The translations under genes were made by a program, and so were the position numbers. From contig NZ_OBMT01000001.1 of NCBI RefSeq assembly GCF_900217815.1, forward strand, positions 310,001-374,000: a stretch of DNA of 64,000 nucleotides. The letters run 5' to 3'. Source of the DNA: Rhodobacter maris. Its GTDB lineage: Bacteria; Pseudomonadota; Alphaproteobacteria; Rhodobacterales; Rhodobacteraceae. Of this stretch, positions 33,933 to 46,111 are shown piece after piece; position 1 is the first letter of the stretch; the number at the start of each line of letters is the position of its first letter. The notes under the pieces were generated by a model, which ran no database searches, was not told the origin of the DNA, and saw only the letters and a program-made list of their open reading frames with translations.

Positions 33933-34029
33933 ATTCCTCCTTACCCCCTCGCAGGCACAAACGGAACCGGCGCCGCGCTTGCAATTGCCCCTTTCCCGCC
34001 CGATATCGAGAATAATCAGGAGGCTCGCG

Positions 34030-34635
34030 ATGGATTTTCCCGAAGGCACGATCAACCCGGCCCGGCGCCATGATGAAACGCTGCGCTTTCTGGCCACCCG
34101 CCGCTCCCGGCCCCCAAAGATGCTTGGAACCCCGGCCCCCGACCGCGCCGCTCTGTCGGAGATGCTGAAGATTGCAGCGCGCGTGCCCGATCATGGCAAG
34201 CTCACGCCCTGGCGCTTCGTAGTGCTGGAAAAGCCCGCGCTCGAGCGCCTCGCCGACGAGGCGGCGGTTTTTGCCGCCACGCATGGGATGGAGGACGAGG
34301 CCGCTGCCAAGGGGATCGGACAATTCGCGCAGAGTCCGCTTTGCGTGGCGCTGATCGCCGCGCCCCTCGTCGATGCCAAGGTGCCCGGGATCGAGCAGAC
34401 GCTTTCGGTCGGGGCCGCAGGCATGCAGCTTCTCAATGCCGCGCTCGCGGCGGGCTGGGGGGCGGCGTGGCTCACCGGCTGGCTCGCGCATGACCGCCGC
34501 TTTGCCGCCCCCGCCTTTGGGCTCGCCGAACACGAATGGGTGGCCGGGCTCATCCACATCGGCACCGAGGCGAAAGCGCCCCCCGAACGCCCGCGCCCCG
34601 ATCTCAACACCATCGTCACCTGGGTAGAGGCATGA
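34030..34635 (+). CDS. Nitroreductase family protein
   Basis: A 201-residue flavin-dependent reductase of the nitroreductase fold. The FMN-binding N-terminus reads LATRRSRPPKML, followed by ARVPDHGKLTPWRFVVL, where the His/Lys pair fits this branch. The C-terminal loop is FGLAEHEWVAGLIHIG. The physiological substrate is not known; reactions on nitroaromatics or quinones are typical. The ATG at 34030 starts the conserved region. The last codon overlaps the next gene by 4 bases (ATGA), so translation is coupled. Confidence 0.9.
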   Translation: MDFPEGTINPARRHDETLRFLATRRSRPPKMLGTPAPDRAALSEMLKIAARVPDHGKLTPWRFVVLEKPALERLADEAAVFAATHGMEDEAAAKGIGQFAQSPLCVALIAAPLVDAKVPGIEQTLSVGAAGMQLLNAALAAGWGAAWLTGWLAHDRRFAAPAFGLAEHEWVAGLIHIGTEAKAPPERPRPDLNTIVTWVEA

Positions 34636-35321
34636 TTTTCGAGATTTTTCTGCGCGGTTGGGCCGACCTCGCGCGCCCCGGCGCGCTGAAAGTGCTGCTG
34701 AAGGGGATCGGCCTTGCGATCCTGCTCCTGTTTGCGATCTGGTTTGGCCTCTTCGAGATGATCGGCTGGTTTGTCCCCGACACGATCACCCTGCCCTGGA
34801 TTGGCGAAATCGGCTGGATCGACCCGGCGCTTTCGATCGCCTCGGTGGGCGTGATGCTGATCGCCTCCGTGTTCCTGATGGTACCGGTAGCCTCGATCTT
34901 CACCGGCTTTTTCCTCGACGAGGTGGCCGAGGTGGTGGAAAGCGCGCATTATCCGGGCCTGCCGCCGGTGCGTGCGCTCACGCTTGCCGAAAGCCTTGGG
35001 GACACGCTGCGATTCTTTGGCGTGGTGCTCGGCGCGAACCTTGTCGCACTCATCGCCTATGTCTTCGTCGGCCCGCTTGCGCCGCTTCTGTTCTTTGCGC
35101 TCAACGGCTACCTGCTTGGGCGCGAATATTTTCAGATGGCGGCGGTGCGGCGAATGGGCCGGGCCGAGGTGGCCACGCTTTACGCGCAAAACCGGGTCAC
35201 TGTCTGGCTTGCCGGCGCGCTGATGGCGCTGCCGCTCACTGTGCCGGTGCTCAACCTTGCCGTGCCGGTGGTGGGCGCGGCCGCCTTCACCCATCTCTTT
35301 CATCGGCTGGCGCGGGGCTGA
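34632..35321 (+). CDS. EI24/CysZ-like membrane protein
   Basis: A 229-residue polytopic membrane protein with hydrophobic segments at about 25-42, 65-100, 130-160 and 190-215. The N-terminal ALKVLLKGIGLAILLLF, the Trp/Phe-rich first loop and FTGFFLDEVAEVVE match the EI24 (CysZ) family. CysZ in enterobacteria takes up sulfate. The role of the alphaproteobacterial relatives is unclear. It overlaps the nitroreductase gene by 4 bases (ATGA), a sign of co-translation. Confidence 0.87.
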   Translation: MIFEIFLRGWADLARPGALKVLLKGIGLAILLLFAIWFGLFEMIGWFVPDTITLPWIGEIGWIDPALSIASVGVMLIASVFLMVPVASIFTGFFLDEVAEVVESAHYPGLPPVRALTLAESLGDTLRFFGVVLGANLVALIAYVFVGPLAPLLFFALNGYLLGREYFQMAAVRRMGRAEVATLYAQNRVTVWLAGALMALPLTVPVLNLAVPVVGAAAFTHLFHRLARG

Positions 35322-35341
35322 AGCCCCACGCCGCCAAGGGC

Positions 35342-35746
35342 TTACACCTGCTCGAGCTCGATCAGGCAGCCGTTGAAATCCTTCGGGTGCAGGAACAGCA
35401 CGGGCTTGCCATGCGCGCCGATCTTCGGCTCGCCGGTGCCGAGCACCCGCGCGCCCTCGGCCTTGAGCTTGTCGCGCGCGGCAAGAATATCCTCGACCTC
35501 GAAGCACATGTGGTGGATGCCGCCCGAGGGGTTCTTGTCGAGAAAGCCCTGAATCGGAGAGTTTTCCCCCAGCGGATAGAGCAGTTCGATCTTGGTGTTC
35601 GGCAGTTCGATGAAAACCACGGTCACGCCGTGATCCGGTTCATCTTGCGGCGGGTTCACCTGCGCGCCGAGCGTGTTTTCATATTGCGCCGCGGCCGCCG
35701 CGAGGTCTGGCACGGCGATGGCAACGTGGTTCAAACGTCCGATCAT
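35342..35746 (-). CDS. mce: Methylmalonyl-CoA epimerase
   Basis: A 134-residue enzyme of the vicinal oxygen chelate fold that interconverts the (2R) and (2S) forms of methylmalonyl-CoA. Metal ligands sit in RLNHVAIAVPDL (His), GGIHHMCFEV (His) and CLIELEQV (Glu), with FIELPNTKIELLYPL between them. Length and order are standard. In Rhodobacterales this enzyme works in the ethylmalonyl-CoA pathway and in propionyl-CoA metabolism. The start at 35746 gives MIGRLNHV. It is convergent with the EI24 gene. Confidence 0.95.
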   Translation of the reverse strand: MIGRLNHVAIAVPDLAAAAAQYENTLGAQVNPPQDEPDHGVTVVFIELPNTKIELLYPLGENSPIQGFLDKNPSGGIHHMCFEVEDILAARDKLKAEGARVLGTGEPKIGAHGKPVLFLHPKDFNGCLIELEQV

Positions 35747-35820
35747 GGGGAGCCTCCATTTGCTCTTTCCGGCATAGGGGGCCGGAAATCGCCTTGCAAG
35801 CCTGCCTTTCCCTGTTTGCG

Positions 35821-35835
35821 TTAACCCTTCGTTAG
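35821..35835. promoter_or_regulatory. CtrA-like binding site
   Basis: TTAACCCTTCGTTAG matches the consensus TTAA-N7-TTAA (TTAAC-N5-GTTAAC) at all but the last position. It lies 52 bases upstream of the response-regulator start, in the usual position for a regulatory site. Confidence 0.45.
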
Positions 35836-35887
35836 TCAAACTTGCCCTTAATGAAGAGTGTAGCGATTCCTGCGCCAAGGTGACGCA

Positions 35888-36598
35888 ATGACCGATGATC
35901 TCAGCCAATTCCTCGCCTCCCGCCCTGTTTCGGCGGAACGCCCGCTGTTGGGCCTGACCGTGCTTCTGGTGGAAGACAGCCGCTTCGCCTCCGAAGCGGT
36001 GCGCCTTCTGTGCCTGCGATCGGGCGCGCGGATCCGCCGCGCCGATTGCCTGCGCTCGGCGCATCGTCATCTGGCCACCTATCGCCCCGGCGTGGTGATC
36101 ATCGACATGGGCCTGCCCGATGGCTCAGGCGCCGATCTCATTCGCCGGATCAAGCAGGCAGGGCCCGGTGCGCCCGCAGTGCTCGGGCTTTCGGGCGATC
36201 CCGGGATGGAGGGCGAAGCGCTCGCCGCAGGCGCCGATGCCTTCATGCCCAAGCCGCTCGAGTCGCTTGCCATGTTCCAGCAGGCAGTGCTCGCCGTTCT
36301 GCCCGAAGCGGATCGCCCGGCGGGGCTGCGGGTTGTCAATGACGAGATGGTCTCTCCCGATCCGCTCGCTTTGCGCGACGATCTGAGCCATGTGGCCGAG
36401 GTGCTGGCCGGGGCGCAGGATTCCGATGCACTTGGCTATGTGGCGCATTTCCTCACCGGGATAGCGCGCTCCTCGCATGACGACGATCTCGAATCGGCCG
36501 CCAAACGGCTCAATGGCGCCAACCCGCCCAGTTCCGCCGATCTGACGCGGCTCTCCGGCCTGTTGCAGGACCGGCTCGCGGCGGCCTCCGGGTTCTGA
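35888..36598 (+). CDS. Response regulator with a helical C-terminal region
   Basis: A 236-residue protein. A receiver domain lies at about 20-145: acidic pocket VLLVEDSRF, phospho-acceptor aspartate in VIIDMGLPDGSG (about 77), switch Ser in LGLSGDP and Lys in FMPKPLE. The C-terminal 90 residues have no HTH or enzymatic motif; they are predicted helical (DDLSHVAEVLAG; AAKRLNGANPP) and could be a histidine phosphotransfer-like or dimerisation domain. A CtrA-like site upstream suggests cell-cycle or GTA-type control. No kinase is adjacent. Confidence 0.85.
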   Translation: MTDDLSQFLASRPVSAERPLLGLTVLLVEDSRFASEAVRLLCLRSGARIRRADCLRSAHRHLATYRPGVVIIDMGLPDGSGADLIRRIKQAGPGAPAVLGLSGDPGMEGEALAAGADAFMPKPLESLAMFQQAVLAVLPEADRPAGLRVVNDEMVSPDPLALRDDLSHVAEVLAGAQDSDALGYVAHFLTGIARSSHDDDLESAAKRLNGANPPSSADLTRLSGLLQDRLAAASGF

Positions 36599-36604
36599 GC
36601 CCGG

Positions 36605-37321
36605 TCAGAGCCGCGCCAGCACCGGGTCGGAGGCCACGCGTACAAGCCGCGTGAGGTCCGAGAGCCGCTCTTTCTGACGCCCCTCGGAATCGAAATTCGA
36701 GGGTTTGAGCCAATCCGCATAGGCCACTTCCAGGCTCGGCCAGTCGCCATCGGTGGCGGCAAACCAGGCGGTGTCGCGGTTGCGCCCCTTGACGATGGTC
36801 GCTTGCCGGAACATGCCCTCATAGCTCAGCCCGAGCCGCTCGGCGGCGCGCCGCGAGGGGATGTTGAGCGCATCGCATTTCCATTCAAAGCGCCGGTAGC
36901 CTGCCCGGAAAGCCCATGAAATCATCAGGATCATCGCCTCGGTCGCAGCGGTCGAACGCGACAGACGCGGCGCGAGGTTGATATGGCCGAGCTCGATCGC
37001 CCCCACCTCCGGGGTAATCCGCAGATAGGACATCACCCCCGCCGCAAGCCCCGTCTCCGCTTCGATCACGGCATAAAACCGCGGATCGCGACTCGCCGCC
37101 ATCTCGGCGACCCAGCGGATATAACCCGCTTCTGAGGGAAAGGGGCCATAGGGCAGATAATCCCAGACCGCATCATCCTCCGCATAGGCGCGATAAAGCG
37201 CATCGGCATGGCGCTCTTGAAGCCGCTCCAGTCGGCACCATTGCCCCGCCATCTCCTCGGCATCGGGAAACCGAGGCGCCTGCCACCCTGTTACTGCCGC
37301 GCCAAACCGCTTCAACGCCAT
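36605..37321 (-). CDS. GNAT-family N-acetyltransferase
   Basis: A 238-residue enzyme. The region AAGVMSYLRITPEVGAIELGHINLAPRL and the acetyl-CoA-binding stretch (TAATEAMILMISWAFRAGY, then NIPSRRAAERLGL) match the RimJ/RimL-like branch of GNAT. The motif CDALNIPSRRAAERLG is the hallmark of protein or small-molecule acetylases of this class; the substrate is unknown. The start MALKRFGAAV at 37321 is preferred; longer readings upstream look non-coding. It is convergent with the response-regulator gene, with only 6 bases between stops. Confidence 0.9.
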   Translation of the reverse strand: MALKRFGAAVTGWQAPRFPDAEEMAGQWCRLERLQERHADALYRAYAEDDAVWDYLPYGPFPSEAGYIRWVAEMAASRDPRFYAVIEAETGLAAGVMSYLRITPEVGAIELGHINLAPRLSRSTAATEAMILMISWAFRAGYRRFEWKCDALNIPSRRAAERLGLSYEGMFRQATIVKGRNRDTAWFAATDGDWPSLEVAYADWLKPSNFDSEGRQKERLSDLTRLVRVASDPVLARL

Positions 37322-37466
37322 GATTTCCCCTTCTGTTTCCGGAAGGGTAGCGCGGCCGGGCCAAGCACGCAATTGCCCTGCAAAGGAACCGATGCTTCCG
37401 TTTTCCTGCCGCAATCGCGGGCAAGTCTCGGTCTGTCTCCCGCGGGATCGCTAACGAGGATTGCCG

Positions 37467-37601
37467 ATGAAAGCCCATGCCCTCCGCCTCATCACGAACC
37501 AGCGCCTGATCGAGGCGACGCATTGGACGATGTTCAGCCTCGGCGCCCTGAGCCTGGCCGTTGCCGTCGGCGGCACTGCCTGGACGGCCTTTTTCGCCTG
37601 A
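37467..37601 (+). CDS. Small single-pass membrane protein (44 residues)
   Basis: 44 residues. A basic, polar N-terminus (MKAHALRLITNQRLI) is followed by a hydrophobic helix (about 22-42, MFSLGALSLAVAVGGTAWTAF), typical of a small bacterial membrane protein. An AACGAGGA sequence stands 8 bases before the ATG. There is no known family and no overlap with another credible coding sequence. It lies between a GNAT gene and the convergent DUF1501 gene. Coding status is moderately supported; a random open frame remains possible. Confidence 0.5.
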   Translation: MKAHALRLITNQRLIEATHWTMFSLGALSLAVAVGGTAWTAFFA

Positions 37602-37613
37602 ACGAGGGCCGCT

Positions 37614-38804
37614 TCAGGCCAGAAACCCCGGGTTCTCCCCCATCGTGAGGCCGGGAAAGACCGCCCCTTCCAGCGTGTTCCGCGCCGTGCCAAAAAGCCC
37701 TGCGAGCGCCCAGGCCGCATAGGAGCGGATATCGGCTGTGGGCATCAAATCGCGCCCGGCGTAGAGATCGGCCTCGCCCAGCCCGGGCCAGCGGCCATAG
37801 ACCTTGCCGCCTTTCAGCACCCCGCCCGCCATTATCAGCGCACCGCCGGTGCCGTGATCGGTGCCGCGCGAACCGTTCTGCCGCGCGGTGCGGCCAAATT
37901 CCGTCATCGCAAGCACAAGCGTTTCGCGCCAGACCGGGCCGAGGCCCGCCTTCAGGCCGGTGATCATCGCCGCCAGCCGTTCGGCCGGGGCGCGGATCGC
38001 AGCGATCTGGCCGCGGTGCGTATCCCATCCGTTGAGCGAGAAAGCGGCAATCCGGGCCTCGCCTCGCAACCGCTCCGCGGCAAAACCGGCAAGGCCTGTC
38101 GCCTCGCGCACCCGCGCCGCCCCCGTCGCGGCGGATGCACTCATCGTCCCCGGCGGGGCGGCGGTGATTTCGAGCGCCGCCTCCGCCGCGGCATGAAACA
38201 ACGCGTCGCCCCTGTAAATCTCTTCGAGCAACCGTCGCCCCTGCGCGGAGAGCCCGAGCCGGGCCTCCGGCGCCCAGGCCAGCGTCGGCGCCGTGCCCGA
38301 GAGCACCTTCATCTCCTCGACCCCGATCGAATAGGCGGTTTCGGCGCGGGCGCCGGGCATCTCCTGCAACAGCCGGTTCAACCAGCCATCGCGCACCATC
38401 GTGAGCGGCACATCCGCACCGGTACCCGCCTCCAGCATGTCCTGCCCGTCGAAATGGCTGCGCCTGTCGCGATAGGGGGTGGAGACGGCATGGGCAAAGC
38501 CGAGTTCGCCCCCGGCCCAGAGCGGCAGAAGCGGCGCAAGCGCCGGGTGGAGCGCGAAGAAGCCGTCGAGATCCGCTGCCCCCGCCTCCGGGCCAATCGG
38601 GAAATCCGGGCGCATCTGCTTCAGGCGCGGGTCACCCCAGGGCTGGACGATGTCGAGCCCGTCCATCGCGCCGCGCAGGATGATGACGACAAGCCGCCGC
38701 TCGCCCGGGGCGGCCGCGAAAGTGACTGTGCTGAGGAACGGATGCGCCGCGGCCGAACAGCCCGCGAGCGCCGCCCCCTGCAAGAATAACCGACGCGCGA
38801 TCAT
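37614..38804 (-). CDS. DUF1501 family protein with Tat-like signal
   Basis: A 396-residue exported protein. The N-terminal MIARRLFLQGAALAGC has an RR motif followed by a hydrophobic stretch, suggesting Tat export. The DUF1501 core includes VVIILRGAMDGLDIVQPWGD and later MTEFGRTARQNGSRGTDHGTGG, which resembles the metal-binding region of alkaline-phosphatase-like (sulfatase) folds. The function is unproven. It lies 2 bases after the DUF1800 gene; the two families are very often found paired, which suggests a shared periplasmic role. Confidence 0.9.
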   Translation of the reverse strand: MIARRLFLQGAALAGCSAAAHPFLSTVTFAAAPGERRLVVIILRGAMDGLDIVQPWGDPRLKQMRPDFPIGPEAGAADLDGFFALHPALAPLLPLWAGGELGFAHAVSTPYRDRRSHFDGQDMLEAGTGADVPLTMVRDGWLNRLLQEMPGARAETAYSIGVEEMKVLSGTAPTLAWAPEARLGLSAQGRRLLEEIYRGDALFHAAAEAALEITAAPPGTMSASAATGAARVREATGLAGFAAERLRGEARIAAFSLNGWDTHRGQIAAIRAPAERLAAMITGLKAGLGPVWRETLVLAMTEFGRTARQNGSRGTDHGTGGALIMAGGVLKGGKVYGRWPGLGEADLYAGRDLMPTADIRSYAAWALAGLFGTARNTLEGAVFPGLTMGENPGFLA

Positions 38805-38806
38805 GG

Positions 38807-40186
38807 CTACCTCCGCATGAATTCGGCCGAAGCCAGCACCAGCGCCGCCGCCTCGGGGCGCGATTCCGCCCGCGGCACGGCGGTGGCGAGATCGGCGCCG
38901 AGCCGCGGGCCGAGCGCGCTCTGCGCAAAAGCGATCGGATCGGCCACCGGCGCTCCGAAAAGCTGCGGCGCCGCGAGCGCCCAGCCGATCCGCGCCGAAA
39001 GCTGCTGCGGCGAGATCCAGTCCTGCGCCGCTTCGGGAATGCCGTTCGGGCCCGGCGCGCCGAACCAGCGCTGCCCCATCGCCCGCATCGGCCCATATGC
39101 CCCCTCGCGCATCACACGGGGAGGGAGCGCCATCACCCGCGCTCCATCGAGGCCGAGGGCGCGCAGCCCGGTGGCGATGTACTCGAAGGGCTGGCGGATC
39201 TTTTCAAATCGCGGCGCGCGGGCCGAGGGATGGGTGAGCAGCACTGCGTAAACGGGCATCAGCTCGGCATCGGCCTGCGTGTAGGCCTCAGCCAGCGCCG
39301 CGACCAGCACCGGATCGGGCGCGGGCCCGACGAAATGGACGGCGAGCTTCCGCGCCAGATGCTGCGCCGTGTCGGGGTGGAGGGCCAGCGCATCGAGCGC
39401 GGCGTGAATATCGGCAAGCTTTGCCGGATCGCCGCCGAAGTTCCGGCCGAGCACTGTCTCCGCGCCCGGCTCCGCCAGCCTGGGCGCGAAAACGAGGCCA
39501 GTGCCATCCACCTGCATCCCGGTGAACAGCTCGGCCAGTTGCCGCACATCTTCCTGCCGATACGCGCCACGCACACCGAGCGTATGCAGCTCCATCACTT
39601 CGCGGGCGAGATTCTCGTTCAGCCCCAGCCCCTGCTCGGGATGCCTGCGGGCGCGGATCGAATTCGGGCCGAAACTCGTGACTTGATCAAGATAGATCAG
39701 CATCATCGGATGCGTGACGGCGGTGCGCAGCAGCGTGCGGAAATTGCCGCACAGATGGGGCCGCAACGCTTCGGCATGGGCGCAGGCGAGCGGTTGATCC
39801 CGCCGGCGCTTGCTCCGCACGGTGAAATGATCGCGCCAGAACGCCCAGAGCCGTTCGCGAAAGCCCGTCTGATCCTCGACCGCCCGGGCGAGCGCCCCCT
39901 GAAGGCTCTCGATCAGCACCTGATCGCCAAGCCGCCGATGCGCTGCAAATGCCGCCTCCGCCGCATTCCGGTCCGGCGCAGACCCGCGCGGGCTCGCCGC
40001 TTTCTTCAACTGGTGAAACCGCTGCGCGTAAGCGAGTGCCGCTGCGGTCGAGGCGCCGGGCCAGCGCGCGGCCAGCCGGTCGGGGCCGCGCAGCGCGGCC
40101 AGAATCTCCGAGGCCTTCGCCGGGCCCTGCTGGTCGGGCGACGGGCCAAAGCCGAAACGCACCGGCGCCAGATCTGCAAATTGCAT
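38807..40186 (-). CDS. DUF1800 family protein
   Basis: A 459-residue protein. The typical DUF1800 features are visible: RFGFGPSPDQQG near the N-terminus, WAFWRDHFTVRSK, NENLAREVMELHTLGVRG (about 200) and VAHFVGPAPDPVLVAALA. Function is unknown. It forms an operon with the DUF1501 gene directly downstream (2-base gap). The start MQFADLAPVRFGF at 40186 is preferred; the extension upstream lacks family features. Confidence 0.9.
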   Translation of the reverse strand: MQFADLAPVRFGFGPSPDQQGPAKASEILAALRGPDRLAARWPGASTAAALAYAQRFHQLKKAASPRGSAPDRNAAEAAFAAHRRLGDQVLIESLQGALARAVEDQTGFRERLWAFWRDHFTVRSKRRRDQPLACAHAEALRPHLCGNFRTLLRTAVTHPMMLIYLDQVTSFGPNSIRARRHPEQGLGLNENLAREVMELHTLGVRGAYRQEDVRQLAELFTGMQVDGTGLVFAPRLAEPGAETVLGRNFGGDPAKLADIHAALDALALHPDTAQHLARKLAVHFVGPAPDPVLVAALAEAYTQADAELMPVYAVLLTHPSARAPRFEKIRQPFEYIATGLRALGLDGARVMALPPRVMREGAYGPMRAMGQRWFGAPGPNGIPEAAQDWISPQQLSARIGWALAAPQLFGAPVADPIAFAQSALGPRLGADLATAVPRAESRPEAAALVLASAEFMRR

Positions 40187-40230
40187 GACCGCCTCCCCGA
40201 ATGAGCCTGCTCGAGGATAGGACAAAAGAC

Positions 40231-40258
40231 CGGGGCGCCGAACGGCATCGGCGCCCCG
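40231..40258 (-). terminator. Rho-independent terminator of aspS
   Basis: An 11-bp stem (40231-40241 with 40248-40258) and a 6-base loop lie 40 bases after the aspS stop codon. On the minus strand the hairpin is followed by GTCTTTTG. Confidence 0.75.
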
Positions 40259-40299
40259 GGCTGTCATCTTTGCGTGAAGGCTCCGTCGCGAACGAAGGC

Positions 40300-42252
40300 T
40301 CAGGCCTCTTTTGGCAGCACCCGCAGGCGCAGCTCGCGCAATTGCTCGTTCGTCGGCTCCGAAGGCGCGCCCATCATCAGGTCTTCCGCGCGCTGGTTCA
40401 TCGGGAACATGATCACCTCGCGGATGTTGGCGGTGTCGGCCAAAAGCATCACGATCCGGTCGATCCCCGCCGCACAGCCACCGTGGGGCGGCGCGCCATA
40501 GCGGAACGCCTTGACCATGCCGCCGAAGCGTTTTTCCACTTCTTCCTTCGGGTAGCCCGCCAACTCGAAGGCCTTGAACATGATGTCGGGGCGGTGGTTG
40601 CGGATGCCGCCCGAGACCAGTTCATAACCGTTGCAGGCAAGGTCATATTGATAGGCATAGACGCTGAGCGGATCGCCCATCAGCGCCTCGAGCCCGCCTT
40701 GCGGCATCGAGAACGGGTTGTGCGAAAAGTCGATCTTGCCGTCGTCGGTTTTCTCATACATCGGGAAATCGACGATCCAGCAGAACCGGAAGCTGTCGGT
40801 CTCAGTGAGCCCCAGCTCGCGGCCGATCTCGTTGCGCGCCTTGCCGGCGACCGCTTCGAACTGCTCGGCCTTGCCGCCAAGGAAGAAGACGGCATCGCCT
40901 ATTCCCAAACCCAGCTGCGTTCTAATCGCTTCCGTCTTTTCGGGTCCCAAAGCCTTTGCGATTGGACCTGCGGCTTCCAGATGAAGTACAAACTCGCCGT
41001 CTTCAACCTTTCGGTCAAAGTAGTACTTTTGAGCATCCGCTTCACTCATAGTAAACTTGCCGTCTACTGCTGATCCTTCTCGGATCATCTGAATCGCACG
41101 CGCAATGGTTGAACCAGTGGAGCCTCCTTGAAGCGGTTGATTATTCCCAGCTGTGCGGTACTCTCCGCGCCAGAAAATATAGCCCATCCCCGGCAGGCCG
41201 TTGGCTTGGGCAAAGGCATTCATCCGGTCGCAGAACTTGCGGCTTCCGCCCGTGGGCGCCGGGATCGCGCGCACCTCGGTGCCGTCGTTTTCCAAGAGTT
41301 TCGCAAAGATCGCAAAACCCGAGTCGCGGAAATGTTCGCTCACATCGGCCATCTTGATCGGGTTGCGCAGGTCGGGCTTGTCGGAGCCATACCACATCAG
41401 CGCGTCACGGTAGGCGATGAGCGGCCAGTCCGCATCCACGCGTTTGCCGCCGCCGAATTCCTCAAAAAGGCCCTGAATGACGGGCTGCACCGCGGCGAAC
41501 ACGTCTTCCTGCTTGACGAAGCTCATCTCGATGTCGAGCTGGTAGAAGTCGGTGGGCGAGCGGTCGGCGCGCGGGTCTTCGTCGCGGAAACAGGGCGCGA
41601 TCTGGAAGTAACGATCGAAGCCCGCCACCATGATCAGCTGCTTGAACTGCTGCGGCGCCTGCGGCAGGGCGTAGAACTTGCCCGGATGGAGGCGCGAGGG
41701 CACAAGAAAGTCGCGCGCCCCCTCCGGGCTCGACGCCGTGATGATCGGGGTCTGGTATTCGGTGAAGCCTCGGTCCCACATCCGGTTGCGCAGGCTGCGC
41801 ACCACGTTCGAGCGCAGCAACATGTTGTTGTGCAGGCTCTCGCGGCGCAGATCGAGGAAGCGGTAGGTGAGGCGGGTTTCCTCGGGGTATTCGGGCTCGC
41901 CGAAAACCTGCACCGGCAGATCGCCTTCGACCGCGCCGAGCACCTCGACATCGCGGACATAGACCTCGATCTCGCCGGTCGGGATCTTCGGGTTGATCAG
42001 GCTGTCGTCGCGCCGCTTCACCGTGCCATCGATGCGGATCACCCATTCGGCGCGCACCTTTTCAAGCGCGGCGAAGGCGGGGCTGTCGCCGTCGCACAGA
42101 AGCTGGGTGATGCCGTAATGGTCGCGCAGGTCGATGAAGAGCACGCCCCCATGATCGCGCACCCGATGCACCCAGCCCGAAAGGCGGACATCTTCCCCCG
42201 CTTGGGCGGCGCTGAGGGCGGCACAGGTATGGCTGCGATAGGCGTGCATCAT
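40300..42252 (-). CDS. aspS: Aspartyl-tRNA synthetase with an in-frame insertion
   Basis: A 650-residue class II synthetase, against roughly 590-600 for bacterial enzymes. The OB-fold anticodon-binding domain ([21 protein letters not shown]) and motif 2 ([17 protein letters not shown]) are intact. So are the flipping-loop region and motif 3 ([13 protein letters not shown]). The bacterial GAD insertion domain contains an extra segment at about residues 363-420, between YIFWR and KVEDGEF, rich in Gly, Ser, Thr and Gln. The DNA there (40921-41160) counts about 50% GC against roughly 60-65% on either side. The rest of the gene looks normal. It is divergent from carB, 186 bases away. Confidence 0.95.
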   Translation of the reverse strand: MMHAYRSHTCAALSAAQAGEDVRLSGWVHRVRDHGGVLFIDLRDHYGITQLLCDGDSPAFAALEKVRAEWVIRIDGTVKRRDDSLINPKIPTGEIEVYVRDVEVLGAVEGDLPVQVFGEPEYPEETRLTYRFLDLRRESLHNNMLLRSNVVRSLRNRMWDRGFTEYQTPIITASSPEGARDFLVPSRLHPGKFYALPQAPQQFKQLIMVAGFDRYFQIAPCFRDEDPRADRSPTDFYQLDIEMSFVKQEDVFAAVQPVIQGLFEEFGGGKRVDADWPLIAYRDALMWYGSDKPDLRNPIKMADVSEHFRDSGFAIFAKLLENDGTEVRAIPAPTGGSRKFCDRMNAFAQANGLPGMGYIFWRGEYRTAGNNQPLQGGSTGSTIARAIQMIREGSAVDGKFTMSEADAQKYYFDRKVEDGEFVLHLEAAGPIAKALGPEKTEAIRTQLGLGIGDAVFFLGGKAEQFEAVAGKARNEIGRELGLTETDSFRFCWIVDFPMYEKTDDGKIDFSHNPFSMPQGGLEALMGDPLSVYAYQYDLACNGYELVSGGIRNHRPDIMFKAFELAGYPKEEVEKRFGGMVKAFRYGAPPHGGCAAGIDRIVMLLADTANIREVIMFPMNQRAEDLMMGAPSEPTNEQLRELRLRVLPKEA

Positions 42253-42437
42253 TCTCCCCTTTCGGCGGGCTGGTTTGGCGCCCGATCAACAGCGAAGGCG
42301 GGGCAAAGTCAAGCGCAAGGCGCCCGGCGCACGCAATCGCGCTTGCGCCGCGCCGCGTCCTGACTATAACCCCCATCAATTTGCGCACCGCCCCCCCGGC
42401 CGGTGCGCCTTGCCGCGCCATGATAAAAGAGGTCCCC

Positions 42438-45770
<3,333 letters not shown>

Positions 45771-45797
45771 CCGCTGAGCGAAGACTGGATTCGAAAA

Positions 45798-45830
45798 GGC
45801 GCCCTATGGGGCGCCTCTTGCTTTTGATCG
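45798..45830 (+). terminator. Rho-independent terminator of carB
   Basis: A 7-bp stem GGCGCCC/GGGCGCC (45798-45804 with 45809-45815) with loop TATG is followed by a T-rich tract (TCTTGCTTTTG). It lies 28 bases after the carB stop. Confidence 0.75.
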
Positions 45831-45852
45831 TCTTTTGTTCCGAGCAGGTGAG

Positions 45853-45915
45853 TTATCCACATTATGCGCCATCATTATTTCCTTAAATCATGCGGGATAA
45901 CATTTGATATCCACA
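45853..45915. promoter_or_regulatory. DnaA-box-like sequences in an AT-rich stretch
   Basis: TTATCCACA at 45853-45861 is the exact DnaA box consensus. ATATCCACA at 45907-45915 differs by one base. They lie in a clearly AT-rich stretch (about 45853-45935) after the carB terminator. The remaining 45936-46081 holds a 12-bp hairpin with a bulge (45944-45969) and no gene I can support. Function is unproven; no origin genes are nearby. Confidence 0.35.
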
Positions 45916-46081
45916 ATATCTTGAGTTAGAAGATAGCTATGGCCATCTGGGCGCGGTCCGCGCCAGATGTTGTTTTATATAGACTCAGCCTCATCCCGCC
46001 CCTATCGTCAGTCTTATTGGGCTTCCAGCCTGATTCTCTTCTTAACTACGAAGGAGGCTCCCGACCGGCTAAGATCACCAA

Positions 46082-46111
46082 TCAAAAAGACCGACCCAGA
46101 GGGCCGGCCTT
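46082..46111 (-). terminator. Terminator on the minus strand within the accessory patch
   Basis: Read on the minus strand, an 11-bp stem (two G-U pairs; 46101-46111 with 46087-46097) and 3-base loop is followed by TTTTTGAT. It ends a minus-strand transcript with no matching ORF. Confidence 0.6.

Noticed and set aside
45853-45915. Chromosomal or plasmid replication origin
   Set aside because: Only two DnaA-like boxes, no dnaA, hemE, parAB, repABC or iteron array nearby. Kept as a weak finding only.
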